Assembly (NCBI GenBank): GCA_015501605.1
Contig: JADNRZ010000017.1
Location: forward strand, 558,001 to 622,000
Reading direction: 5' to 3'
DNA length: 64,000 nucleotides
From: Panaeolus papilionaceus
Taxonomy: Eukaryota; Basidiomycota; Agaricomycetes; Agaricales
A model generated the notes under the pieces. That model had not been told where the DNA came from, searched no databases, and was given only the letters and a program-made list of their open reading frames with translations. The position numbers and the translations under genes were made by a program. How positions within the stretch are numbered: the first letter of the stretch is position 1; the number at the start of each line of letters is the position of its first letter. Positions 10,293 to 21,698 of the stretch are shown in pieces.

Positions 10293-12358
10293 TCAATCTT
10301 CACCAGACAGCATCCTCGCAAACTTGACCAAAATTGTAGCCCCCGTGTCTTTGCCTCTCATATCCATCATACGTACAACAACCCATTGATCAGTAATGAG
10401 GTGGTTCAAACGGGCACAAAATACGACAATTTTGTCGTCTCTCCCAAACTCGTCCTCATAAACTTGCAGCCTAACGTATTCAACACATGAAGCATCAGTA
10501 AAAGTACGTTTATCCGGATTTATGTGTCGGCGTCTCCACGTACCGGAGAAAAGCCATGTCGTCATGATCGAATTCCCACCCAAACCGTGCATTCCAGAAT
10601 GCATCAGCACCATCGCCGACAACATGTTGCGCCTTCACGCTCTTAGTTCGCTCTTTCAAGTCTTTACCTGACTTGAAGATCTTGGCCTGGACATACGTGG
10701 AGAAGGTTTTGCCCTCGCGTTTGTTCGGTGCGGGTACTGCGAGAACAGGCGCGTAATTAAACACGAGTCAGCTATCGTTCCGAACAAAAACATAATGGTC
10801 TAGACTAACGCGAGCTCGCACCGGCGATGATCACCTCGAGGCGCTCTCTTTTGCCCGTCTCTCTCGAATGACCGCTGACCTCCGTCATCCCTTTTCTCAT
10901 ATGTCGGGGCTTCTCAGTCCACCCTGTGCTCCCAACAAACATAGCTTCATTAATTTGCATCCCTTTATCGTACACCTGCCAGTTCAAGCTGTTGACCTGG
11001 CTCCCGTTTCTCCAAAAGTCCAATGGATTGAAGTTGCTGGACCCAATTCTCAACCCTTTGGGATACACCCTTCTCAGATGCTTGGCGCTATGCTCAATGA
11101 GCTGGGATAGGAACGCGGGGGCGAGAGCTAGGCACGTAGATTCAGAGATGTTGATCATAACATGAGGAGGGAAGGAGATATCTATGGAAATAAATTTAGC
11201 ATCCAGCTTCTTAGCTTGAGCCATTAAATGAAGAAAGCAGCCACTCACGTTGGGATAACCACCCTTTCTTGGGTTTCATGCTACGAGCGTAGTACCCAAA
11301 CTCTGCGAGCTGTTCCGAAATACGAGCACGAGCTTGAGCTTTGGTTTCACCCCTCTTGCTGTATTCCTCATCTTCTTCCCATTCTTCCTTGTCATCGGAA
11401 TCCTCTGAGGACGAATCCTCCTTCTCTCCTGTCCCAGACACAAGGGTAGGATAATACTCAACCTACGTCAAAGAGGTCAACTTCCGTAGGCTTCCCAAAA
11501 AAAAAGACTCAACAACTCACCATCAATAAAATCTTGCCCAGGATCTGAGCAGGCGAAACCATATCATTCGGGTCACTTCCGTCGTCTAGCTTGCCTTTCA
11601 CAAGCTTATCTCCCCAAATGTCTATCATCTCCTTCACCAGCTCTGCCTGACCGTCGATATCAACGTGACACTCCAGACTGACGAGAACTGGCCAGTCATT
11701 TGGTTGAACTGCGTCCCCGATGGCCTGACACACCGACGCGAACGAGACACCCTTGCTGAACGTGTGTCCGTGGGTTACGATCAATCCTTTGGACGATGGC
11801 CAAACGTCAATTTCTTTCGTGAAACGACAAAGATATCAGTCAAATGCTCAGCATGAGTAACAGGAATCTAGCTCACCCACACAACGCCCATTGCGATTGA
11901 TAACATGAGTATATGACGCGGCTGAAGATTTGCCTACGATTTGTCTCGACAGGAGGTATGTATTATGTGAGGAACTAATGAAATCATCTCCAGGTCAATG
12001 CAATGTCAGTGAAGCTTTTGACCATTAACTACTTACGATACAAAGTAATCAGTTAGGGGCAATGTAGGGTCCACCCTCGGAGGTTGGATGATAGGCCTCC
12101 TCAGCACTCTTTCAACTTTCTATGTGTGTGTAAAGCACCTCAGAGCGAAAGTTCCTTTGATACAGCATCTAAACCACATACCTCACCTTTCCCCTCCAAA
12201 AACTTGACGACTTCAGGGCTTAACCTCGTATGTCCATACTCCTCACCTGCTGCAGGAGGGTTGAGGTTATGATGTGTATGGATCTCGTACAAGTGTGAAA
12301 GTTCGCGTTGGATGTCGACCACTTCGCCCTGTGCCCCTATCTCAACTTGTTGAGACAT
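10293..12358 (-). CDS. Phosphoinositide-specific phospholipase C, short form
   Basis: Eight exons (12358-12182, 12119-12037, 11974-11877, 11813-11521, 11462-11249, 11181-10810, 10736-10544, 10470-10293) join in phase to 535 aa. The X domain has both catalytic histidine motifs: [16 protein letters not shown] and [13 protein letters not shown], with RCVEIDVW between them and [11 protein letters not shown] after. An acidic X-Y linker ([17 protein letters not shown]) follows. The Y domain contains [20 protein letters not shown] and [18 protein letters not shown]2 domain ends the protein ([21 protein letters not shown], then GATILVKF). The enzyme hydrolyses PIP2 to IP3 and diacylglycerol at the membrane. 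No PH domain is present and only about 60 residues precede the X domain, so it is shorter than a canonical PLC-delta. A stop codon lies in frame just upstream of the chosen Met. Confidence 0.9.
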
Positions 12359-13070
12359 CTCAGTCTACCTCTAGTTATCGTCTTATGTGATCTTGATTCT
12401 CGATGGATCCCTATCTCAGGCACGTTCAACCTACTTCGTATTTCCACCGGTGTGAGGAAGCTGGGGGATGAAGGGAATGGTAAGATGATGTCCAGAACAA
12501 GGACAACTGCTTGAATTGTAGTCTTCAATGCCCAGCAAACATACGCACCTTCTGCTTACATATCTGCATCATGATATTGCAGACATACTGTCCAGGTTAC
12601 CAAGACAGCTCCAATGTTATCTTGCTCCCTTGTTTTGGAAACATTCGGAACCTCTTTCAGCTCTTAGGCACATCTCACGATGTCGATATTGTGACAGTGA
12701 ATCGGGTATAATGGAGCCCCGGAGAGCCCGCAGATACATAGCAGGAGCAACATTGACATTGAAGCTAAAGTTCTGAGTCAAGTTGGAGGACGCCTACAAG
12801 TCCCAAGATGTGCCCAGGCATGACTTCATTTGCCGAGTACGCTCAGGGTTTACACGCCACTAGCTAGTAGCCAGCAGAGGCGACTTGTTAAATCTCAAGA
12901 GCTTTGTACGCTCTAAATTTTTGCGGAGTTCAACGGCGTTCAATCTTGGACTATGTAAAAACTATCGTCAGGAGTGGGAGAAGGATGGAGATTGTGTGGC
13001 GCACGTTCGATCCCTCACCAATCTAAACAGTCGCTCAAAACAAAACAAATCGCAGAAGGAAAAAAAGGTC
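12359..13070. other. Upstream region of PLC
   Basis: This stretch sits between the PLC start and the tRNA-Phe. Short open frames exist (for example 12528-12776 on the plus strand) but none looks coding. The frame upstream of the PLC Met is closed by a stop a few bases away. Confidence 0.4.
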
Positions 13071-13076
13071 AAAAAA
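13071..13076 (-). terminator. Pol III terminator of tRNA-Phe
   Basis: Reading the minus strand, a run of six T follows the 3' end of the tRNA after two bases. A second longer T-run lies a little further on. Both are typical RNA polymerase III stop signals. Confidence 0.7.
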
Positions 13077-13077
13077 T

Positions 13078-13183
13078 GGGGGCACCGCGGATCGAACGCG
13101 GGACCTTTAGAATGCGACTTTCGTGATGTCAACCACAGAAAACCAGCTTCAGTCTACTGCTCTCCCAACTGAGCTATGCCCCC
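13078..13183 (-). tRNA. tRNA-Phe (GAA) with a 34-nt intron
   Basis: The acceptor arms GGGGGCA and TGCCCCC pair over seven bases. The D arm is GCTC-AGTTGGGA-GAGC and the T arm is CCGCG-TTCGATC-CGCGG. The anticodon loop reads CTGAAG before the intron, giving anticodon GAA (phenylalanine). The intron starts right after position 37, as in eukaryotic nuclear tRNA genes, and is about 34 nt; the 3' half resumes at TCTAA. The outermost anticodon-stem pair appears to be G-A rather than a Watson-Crick pair. The gene lies in a gap between PLC and the chitin deacetylase. Confidence 0.9.
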
Positions 13184-13739
13184 TTATAAGATATGATATT
13201 TACATTCCCAGTTGGTGATGGGAATCACCATTGTACCATCCAAATACTCTAAGCGTCCACGAATTCCATGCAATCGAATAAAATGTGAACGAAATCATCG
13301 ATGAATCATAAAATCTAAACGATGTTGAAGGTGCTTGATCATTATAGAGAGTAGCAGCTACTACATAAGTACTTGATATTTGGTTACAATCCGTTTCCGA
13401 GTCCCAAGTGATAGTCATGTTAAAGAGTGCAGGGAGTGGGAGTAGTCCGATTCTAATATAAGATGTGAAATGGTCGTAAATTTTATTAAAAGAAGATAAA
13501 GAATGTACCGAAGAACGGGTAATTGAACCTACACCACCTCTTCGTATAGTGAAAAATAAATGGGCATGTAGAAATTGTTGGAATGCGTACATTAAGAAAA
13601 TGTCGGGAGGTTAGGTTGACGAGGCCAAACGAATGAAAAAAGTGGGATACAAAAGTCCAAAAGAGTGTACTTCCATCCGTAACCTTGCCTGTCTAAGAGT
13701 CCATGCAATGATTATCCAGTTTTTTTATAGTCCAGAAGC
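13184..13739. other. Intergenic, 3' flank of the chitin deacetylase gene
   Basis: AT-rich sequence between the tRNA-Phe 5' end and the stop codon of the deacetylase gene. An open frame at 13200-13592 (-) is not convincing as a gene. Confidence 0.4.
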
Positions 13740-16093
13740 CTAAAGGGCGGATGAAGCAGCGAAAGCTGTAAGTGCAAGGAAAAGAAGCGAAATATTTGAA
13801 TCAAGTCTTTGCGAGCTCCCTGAATTTTTCTCTGATTGCGTGTGTGTAGGCGACGGCTGCACGGAGCTTGTTGATTGCACAGTGTTGTTAGCTACCGTTA
13901 AATTCGTCGAAAGTGTCATTGAGCCCGTAATGTCTGGAAAGCGAACAGAGTCAATACAAATGTTCGGGTGTATCAGGGCGAGGTTGAGGTGCTCACATTG
14001 CTCGAACGTAGGGAAGGTGGTGTTGCCCTCTACGTATGGGTGTGTAACGTTCATTCCAACAGCGATTGGAACAATGTGCTAACAGATATCTGTAAGTTCG
14101 ACGGTACCATTCTGATGCATACGAAGTAAAGCCCTACAGAAAATGCGGCTTTGAGCTTCGGATAAAAGTTGATGGCTTCCTGCATGGTGAAGTCATTCAA
14201 CTCGTGGGCCAAGATAATTGTTCCGACCTATGGATGTGTCAGCGAACGAGAACCAAGATCATTGCGGACGCTAGACTCACAGTATCGAATAGACCCTTCT
14301 GCGCGTCATTGATCATGTTCTGGTAGTTGCTATCGATGTTTTGATTCGTGATTTTGGGCGTGGTCCCGAACTGCCAGTCGTCAGAGTCATACTTCCAGAG
14401 GACAGTGCGCAAGCCAAGTGCGTTGGCGATAGCGCGGACTCGGTCGTCAATATCTCCAAAGGGCGGCTAGATTGACGGAAGATCGAAAATAGAAAGTCAT
14501 GAGCCAAATGGGGCAAGCATCGAGACATCGAAAGTCACTCACCCTGAAGCATGTAGGGGTTACTCCAGCCACAAGCTTAATAGCTTGAAGCTAATTAGTC
14601 GTTCACATACATCAGTTATTCATTCATCACCTCATGACTAGAAGTGAGACCAGCGGACGTACGGCTAAAGAGCACAAGGATATCGTTAGCATTGGCATCA
14701 ACTAAGCTAATTAAAACACCAGACGTACTGTAGTAGAGTTCCGCGAAGACGTCCTCGCTTTCCATTGCAGTCACTGAAAGGCGGGAAACTAGAGTTAGAA
14801 AAAAGTAACAATATACTAGCTCAAGGACAACGTACGATAACGGTGAGACCATGTATCTATACGACGAAGTCAGAAGCCATCATAGATCGAAGACACCAAG
14901 TGACACTTACGAACGCAAACTTCATGACCTGAAAGGAAAACAATAAACGTATTAGACTTTGACTCTATGAAGGCTCTTGTAAAGGGGGCATACCGTCAGT
15001 GATGGCCCTCTGCGCTTCCATGGGCCAATTCATGACGTTACTACCAATGAAAAACATGGCTAAAAGGTTGTTGTCAGGGACGATCTAGTTAGTGGATCTT
15101 TCGAGGACGACTGAAACTCACTGGCTTTCTGATTTTGTGACTTGAGATAATCGTAGAACCGATTGTGCGTGCAGTTAGGGCCATCGTCGAATCCGTAGCC
15201 CAATGTCCGAGGCTATTGGAAGAAAACAATGAATGGATCGGATCAGTCCTTCGACGTGTTATGCCATGGCCAGTAGAACCATGATCGAAATGGATTTCGC
15301 ACCTCGGGCATGACAGCAATATCTGCCGGTATACCTTGAGCTTTGGGAGTAACACATTTTGTCGCGGTCCACCAGCAGTCAGGATCGTCGGCGGGGTAGT
15401 TTACACCATTGAAATTTCCATCCGTTGTTCCCTGTGCACCAATTGTCATAGTCAGCCATCGCGAAGTATCTTGGTTAGGGAATCGAATCATACTCTAGGC
15501 TCGATGTCCGGAATGGATTGCTTGATTGAATTCCACTTTGTTTGCGCGTTCGTATCACTAGGCAAGATGGTGGCGGGCTGCCAGATAATGGGGAATGATG
15601 CGATGGCGTTGGCGACGGGGGCGTAGTAGTACCCAGCGCATGCCTTCTCTCCGGGTGCTACGATTCGAAAGAATGTACATGTTAGCCACAAAAATGAGTA
15701 AACTGTCTTCAGCATATCCTGCCGACATGACTAAATGTTTGAAAGATACGTGATAGAGAATCTGTCCGCTTCCTCGTTCATCGGATAGTAGTGACATATG
15801 GCTGTCTATAAATAGGTCGCTTAAGCACACCCATCTGCATGCGGCATATCCAGACCCAGAAATAACCACCCGCAATCGTCTACTCGAAACGCTCAGTGGA
15901 AGAAGATGGTTACTTCGGACATACATGACCGCACGAGCATGCTTGGTGTGGACGAAGAACGTAAAGACTTACGAGGGATTGATGCGTCCGGCATGTTAGA
16001 GTCAGGCATCCCATTCGTCCCTAACACTGCGAAAGCGCCCAGCACACACAGTGCTTTCTTTATATCTCGATATCGGTGTGTTGAAGTTGTCAT
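13740..16093 (-). CDS. Chitin deacetylase (CE4), secreted, GPI-like tail
   Basis: At least fourteen exons make about 418 aa. Exon 1 (16093-15973) encodes a signal peptide (ALCVLGAFAVLGTNG). Then come 15657-15494 (EKACAGYYYAPVANAIASFP), 15431-15303, 15212-15122, 15059-14994, 14928-14911, 14856-14836, 14773-14729, 14664-14663, 14590-14543, 14466-14281, 14227-14138, 14078-13997 and 13933-13740. NodB/CE4 motifs are intact: GYGFDDGP (motif 1), HTWSHRY (metal-binding HxxxH, motif 2), CFRPPFGDIDDRVR (motif 3), DSDDW (motif 4) and ILAHEL (motif 5). The enzyme removes acetyl groups from chitin to make chitosan at the cell wall. A Ser/Thr-rich stretch and a hydrophobic C-terminus (LLFLALTAFAASSAL) suggest a GPI anchor. 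The 315-nt gap after exon 1 may hide another small exon. The 2-nt exon is discussed in the findings. Confidence 0.88.
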
Positions 16094-16593
16094 TTCGAAG
16101 GATCGAATGTTGTCAGAAAAAAAGAGGAATGATGGAGGGATGAAAAAGAGAAAGAGTGGAGGCGAACGTAAACAAGCAAAATCAAAGGCGGCTAACAATT
16201 CCAAATTACACCCCACAAGAGGAAAATCGGGTGATCGATGAGACAAACAGGCTTGTGGATCCGGCGAGTTTGAAGAGGGCCAAAAAGAAGAGCGAGACCA
16301 GGAAGATAACAAGGAAGCGTAAAAAAGCCTCGCCGCCTAATAAAAAGCGGTTTGGAGAAGGGGAAACAAAGAGGAATGACAACGCTTGCGAACAGCTGTC
16401 TTTAAGAGATAAAAGGAAAGGACAGAAATAGACAGGAATCGGCACGCAAAGTATCAAGTAGGACAGATGCACGGAATGTAAAGTAGACTGACTGAGTGGT
16501 CATGCAACGCACTGTGCCAATTTCGGTGATCGATAGCAGCTATTTTTAGCCTCCGAGGTCGGAACGAGTTCTGGTTTGCCACACACCAACTGG
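16094..16593. promoter_or_regulatory. Upstream region of the chitin deacetylase gene
   Basis: Purine-rich on the plus strand (16120-16430), hence pyrimidine-rich when read toward the deacetylase start. Frames here are low-complexity by-products. No specific site was recognised. Confidence 0.35.
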
Positions 16594-17100
16594 TTACAGG
16601 CAGCATAACATCGCTGCTACCAAAAATGTTATCAAACATGCGCCTTCCTTGCTCTCACATATAAATGGACACCTGCTTTGCTGGAAGTCGTGCCGGTTGT
16701 GCCAGCGCTGTTCAATTGAGCTTTTTTGAGGTCCTCTTCGCATGCCCTTCCAATGCATTGTATATAGCTGTATTTTAATAGAATGAAGGCCGGTGCAGTG
16801 ATTACGTTGATGCCTGTACACCCGCGAAATGAACGCAGGAGGATAACTTTGCCATATGTCATTGGGTTCTCCATACAACGGCAGACGTCCAACCCTGTAT
16901 AATTTTGGTGGAATACTCGTCATGCCAATGACATAGCGTAGCGTTACAATTGGAGCCGTCTTCGGCTTGATAATCCGCGAGCCACCACTGCAAGGCGTGT
17001 TTTATCAGTGGAGCTCTAACGCCAGCATTGCTGCATGCTAAGCATTCGATACGATTAGAAACCGGCAATGGTCGGCTCTGGAAGTAGTCATATCTCCCAA
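16594..17100 (-). CDS. Possible cysteine-rich protein, 3' exons only
   Basis: I do not recognise the family. Four exons join in phase: about 17097-16933, 16894-16822, 16767-16673 and 16616-16594. The product reads SNRIECLACSNAGVRAPLIK, then HALQWWLADYQAEDGSNCN, DVCRCMENP, YIQCIGRACEEDLKKAQLN and a Thr/Ser-rich end with MLCCL. Many cysteines and the Ser/Thr-rich C-terminus suggest a small secreted or wall-attached protein. The first intron would be short (38 nt). No signal peptide was found; further coding-like sequence lies upstream near 17280-17480 (SAFCSWQEVPTNYPE), but I could not link it with confidence. It may be a real gene with unresolved 5' exons, or a decaying one. Confidence 0.35.
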
Positions 17101-20100
17101 GGGGAAATTCGACGCATGCACATCAGAAATAACCTATTAAACCGCCTAAACTTCTGCTTGCGGTAAAGTGTTTGAAGTCCATCAACACGCTTTTCACACC
17201 TCTTCGGACCTACACGCTGGGAAGATGGGTGATATCACTTCTAATGATTGACATACCTTGGGACAAAGGAAATAAGATCACTCTGGATAGTTAGTGGGAA
17301 CTTCTTGCCACGAGCAAAAGGCGGAAGGCGGTGCGAGTAGATAAAATTGCGTCTGCGGGTTCAGCTGATAGGTTATGGGTATCTTACATCTCCAACAATT
17401 GAAAGTAGAAATAACATCTCCTTCAATGAAGGGTATGGCATTGAACGTCGCTTTGTCCCGCGGATGACAGACTTGCATCCGATGAGGTCATGTCGGTTTC
17501 AGCACGAATTTGCGGCCACTGAAGACCGTGTTGTTAAGCGGGAAGGCGAGCCCAACGAAAAGGAACTGTTAGATGTTGATCCAATAGGGGCTATGTATGA
17601 TCAAAGAAAATTCACCACATAATAGCAGCAATCGCCCGTTGGGGTTGTCGGGGGCGTGGTTCGATAGCGTTGTTCTGGGAGAAGCGAGAATGAGTATCCG
17701 TAGACATTTCTAGTGGTCAGCGGGAAGATATTTTGAGTGTTCCGACTCACACCAAGGAGCAAGTATCAAACCGAGAATAAAAACAGTAGGAACGGAGATT
17801 ACTCCTTCCGAATGTCCAGAATACGTTTCATCCCCTGGGTTTGCGCATACGGAAGGCATAGTCACCCTACGGAGAGTAAAATAACTTCGGAGAGAGAAAC
17901 TGGTGATTATGCGATGATTGCCTGACTCTCTGAGGATTCACGAGCAAGGGAGAAATGTAGTTACAGAATCTGGATAAGGCTCAAGAGTCGTTGTGCTTCT
18001 GATCAGGAGCTATTTTTGTTGGGGCTTCTAAAGGACACGAGACACCTTAACGGGATGTTTATCAAGCGAACACTTGGAGATTTCCTCCAAATGAGTTCAA
18101 GGAGCTATAGTAGAGCTGGCTTCATAGATATGGTTTCAGTAGGTAGTGGTACAAAGAAAGACCTTCAATGCCAACGACTCTGTTACAAAATCGTAACATA
18201 CGATTTATAAGCGTGAATCACATGGAGTGACACCCAGATCAGGTACTCGTCACACAGGCTTGGAGCGAGCGCCAAACGTTTTGTTCGTTCGAAATGTCAG
18301 TCATTGAGTGGCTTACACATCGCTCGGTAAAATCTTTGGTAGGAAACTCATTTCCTTAGTGGATACAAATCAAAAACCTTCACAACCGCATATCTCTGGG
18401 AAAAGTTCCCCTACTTTCTTTCACCTGGGAATGTCCACTATGTTCTCCTTGTTTACTGTTTACTGCTCGCTGTTTACGGACATCGACATGTAGCAGTATA
18501 AAGTAGTAAAGTGCAGAGAGACTCTAAGTGTCTCATATGTAAAAAGATAAATGGACATAACGCAAAAATAAAACTAACAGGGAACAAGGCGTTTGATGCA
18601 CCTATGCCACGGCACCCTCACTCACGTCGCTAGAAATCAGAATAAACGCTGCGGCACAAGAGCGCTGATTGAGGGGACGTAAAAGTGAAACTCTCGCACA
18701 GATAAAGACCTATAGTCTTTATCCAGTTTGGGAGACAGGAGTTGCACAACAAATATAGGATCCGCTGGTGAATAATATCCAGTCATCGCTTAGAAAAATT
18801 CTGATATACGCTAATAGCCGCCCTCAAAATAAACATTTCCCGGTAGGCACACTAAAACACAAACACAGAAAAGGTGTTACGCCCTTGAGCAAAGCTAGGT
18901 GAAGACATTGATTTCACTTGATGGGTGTCCGAGTCGGACCCCCCGAATTTCACGCACACTCTTCTGGTTGAGAGGCGGCCAACATCGAGAGGACAACACA
19001 GCTCCCGTTAACTCGCTCCGTAAATCCTTTGGCGATCTCAGACACCCACATTTCCAGTTTTAAATTTCCGAAAGTAAATGGTCAGCAATGTCCCCCTATA
19101 TTGTGACCGGTAGCTCGCTGGCCCACTGCGACGGCAGCCTACGACATCCGCCAATAGTTTACGAGGGCACCAACGCCTGCTCAAAGTTCAGGTGCCTGCA
19201 TACGCCGCTGGACAGAATGTGGTTAGTCGTACGTGGCGCTCGAAAAGCGAAGCCTGAAAAAAGCATTTGCACAATCCAACTTGCTCATCGCCAATTGCGA
19301 AAACCTCGCTCCCATAAAATCTCGCTAGAGCTGTCCACTCAATGCGAACTCCTTTGAGGACATCGTCTTCAGTTCCATTCTTGTATCATGATCTGTTCTG
19401 GTGTGCATTTGGAAGCTACACGACAGAAAAAGCTAAACAAGCTTTCGGGACCTCAATCGAGTCTCCTCATACCCCCTGCTCCTCCCTAGCTCTATGCCAG
19501 GGACATGTTATTATTATCATATTCCTAAACAGCATTCCAGCCAGATCACCACATTTACTCCAACGCTATGCTCTCTAGGATTTTTCACTACTCAGAGCTC
19601 AGTAAACGACCTTCAACTTGTTAGACATGCGATCGCCCCCTACCACCACGCCGGATGGGCGTGAGACTATTGCACTCAGCGACATGAGCAGAAGTGTCAG
19701 AATGAATAGGTGATGTGCGTGCAAGTGAAAGACGCTGCATTCAATCAATATGTAGATATTAGTATGTCCCTGTCTATACTCTACACAGGGACCCACTCGG
19801 ATGTCGATATTGAAGTCTTGCCCTGAGGTGTCGATGGGCGCTTTTCGGTTCTTGAACTTGGAGTGATAGTTGATCATACTCAGGCATTGTGAGATTGACA
19901 GAGGCCCAATGCTTCTGTTGAAATTCGTTTCGAGTATAGGTAACGTTCCAATCCTCGCAAGGATGAAGCCATGCGCCATGGGACGTGGTCAGTCCTTGAG
20001 AAAGGCGCTGATAGATCACCGAAGGAAAATCATCTCGCAGTTATTTTCATTTTGGCTAACGGCTTTGTGAACGACCTCCAAAGATGATTTAGGAAGGGAC

Positions 20101-21698
20101 ATCAGCACATACAAAACAACCCTTAAGAGATCCCTCGAAACCCTTCTCTTATTGACAGCTAGAAACGAGTTCCCCTATCGCGACCCATTCGTATCCAAGG
20201 GTCTCGAAGGGCATTGCACCCTATGCCTATTGTTTAGGTCCGCATCGAAGCTTTTCCGCCTCGCGAGATGAGCATGACGCTGCGGTGACGCACGCCAGTC
20301 GTCAAGCCACTCCAGACACCGAGGAAATAGACAAATAGTGGGATTAAACCGCCTCCCTGGGGATACCAAAGCCGTTGAGGTCGAGTCTCGACCATATCGA
20401 CCATATCACAGACCAGCAATTTATCATGATCTTGACGCTAGCGCCTTGTTCTTATTACGCTTTGACGCTTCGAATGCAGAAGAAGGTCCATCATTGTTTC
20501 GAGGTTCGATGTGCCAGAAGAAAAGGTAGCGGAGATAAAGTGCTGAACTTGAACTGCCTCGGAGGTTTTATCGAGGAGGGTAGTGAAGTTGAACGGCAAG
20601 CAGCTCCGGAGCCCCGATAGGCTCCAATGGACTTTCATCTTATCTCTTCCCACTGTGATCATCGCTTCTGAGCAGTGGTGGGTGTCGCGTAGATTGTAGT
20701 ATGGTCTCAATTCTGCTTTATTAATTCATGTTCTAGGTCGCTAGATGTTCGAAAGGTTTTCTGTATCGTTGCATACTGACACCAAGCATCCATGCAAGGT
20801 GTAGGCAATGAGGTCGAGTACTGAGGCTGATGATGCCGTTGGTCGCTTCCACGAATGGCTGCGGCAACAGTTCATCATAGAGACGAAAACAAAGTTGCTT
20901 GTTGCTCTCCATTCTGGGTTTGGGTTAATGTCAATTGCAGGGTTTTTGAATTCATATTGATAGCTGTATCATTTTCTGTTGCTTTCTTACAAAAGTGCCA
21001 GCAATGTCGTACAGAGTTGCGTGAAGTCCAAACAGGCGGCATCCAATACCAGACACTGATGAAGGGCAGACCTGTAAGGGAGACAATTGATTGGGTATAC
21101 ATGCTTGTACTTTTAATGAAAACGGAACATTTCACGGTCGCCGGGAAGGATGCTTCATGTCAAAAAAGATTGTCAAGGAAACAGCAGCGGCATATTGTGC
21201 GTGAGAATAATTGATAAGAAACCTGAAAAACAGGACAAAAAATGCGAAAAAAAAAAAGCATGAAAAATGTGAAGATATATTAGAGAGTTGAAGCTTATGA
21301 TTATATATTGTTAATTAGAACTTAGAGCGAGGTTCATGATGATGTGTTAATAAAAATAATTTTTTTTCGTGGTGGTGTCGGTTGTGCCTGTTCTCCACGT
21401 GATGATAGGATCTCCCTGAGAGTCGCTAAGGCAGACAGCAGACAGAAGAAGAGACGTCAATAAATATTACATTTTCCCCTTTCTTTGTCCCAAAACAATT
21501 CTCTCCGTGTCCCTATGCCCTCAATCCCTCTTTGAACCTCTTCCCCATCCTACACCCCTTTCCAATCTCTGTACCGCATATCCTCAAGCCCCTATACTTT
21601 AACAGACTCATCTGTCATTTGACCTTGGAGTTATTCAAGTATTTTACTGCAAGGTTTACCTCAAATACCATCGCGGAACTCGGTTTTTAAACAGCACA
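17101..21698. other. Gene-poor region of about 4.6 kb
   Basis: No gene is supported here. Possible coding fragments are at 17280-17480 (-), perhaps 5' exons of the cysteine-rich gene, and 19790-19980 (-), where the frame NRKAPIDTSGQDFNIDIRV looks coding and is followed by a GTAGAG...TGCAG intron-like stretch. A poly-A run lies near 21247-21258. The last 200 bp are pyrimidine-rich and probably form the promoter of the next gene. I saw no terminal repeats or transposase-like frame. Confidence 0.4.

Noticed and set aside
12528..12776. 82-codon plus-strand ORF upstream of PLC
   Set aside because: No domain, no splice signals, and composition like non-coding DNA.
14584..14728. Single 145-nt intron in the deacetylase instead of a 2-nt exon
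   Set aside because: It keeps frame but deletes three residues from a region of conserved length and leaves the strong TTTAG and GTACGT pair unused; kept only as the alternative.
17101..21698. Search for a transposon in the 4.6-kb empty region
   Set aside because: No terminal repeats, target-site duplications, reverse transcriptase or transposase motifs were seen by eye.
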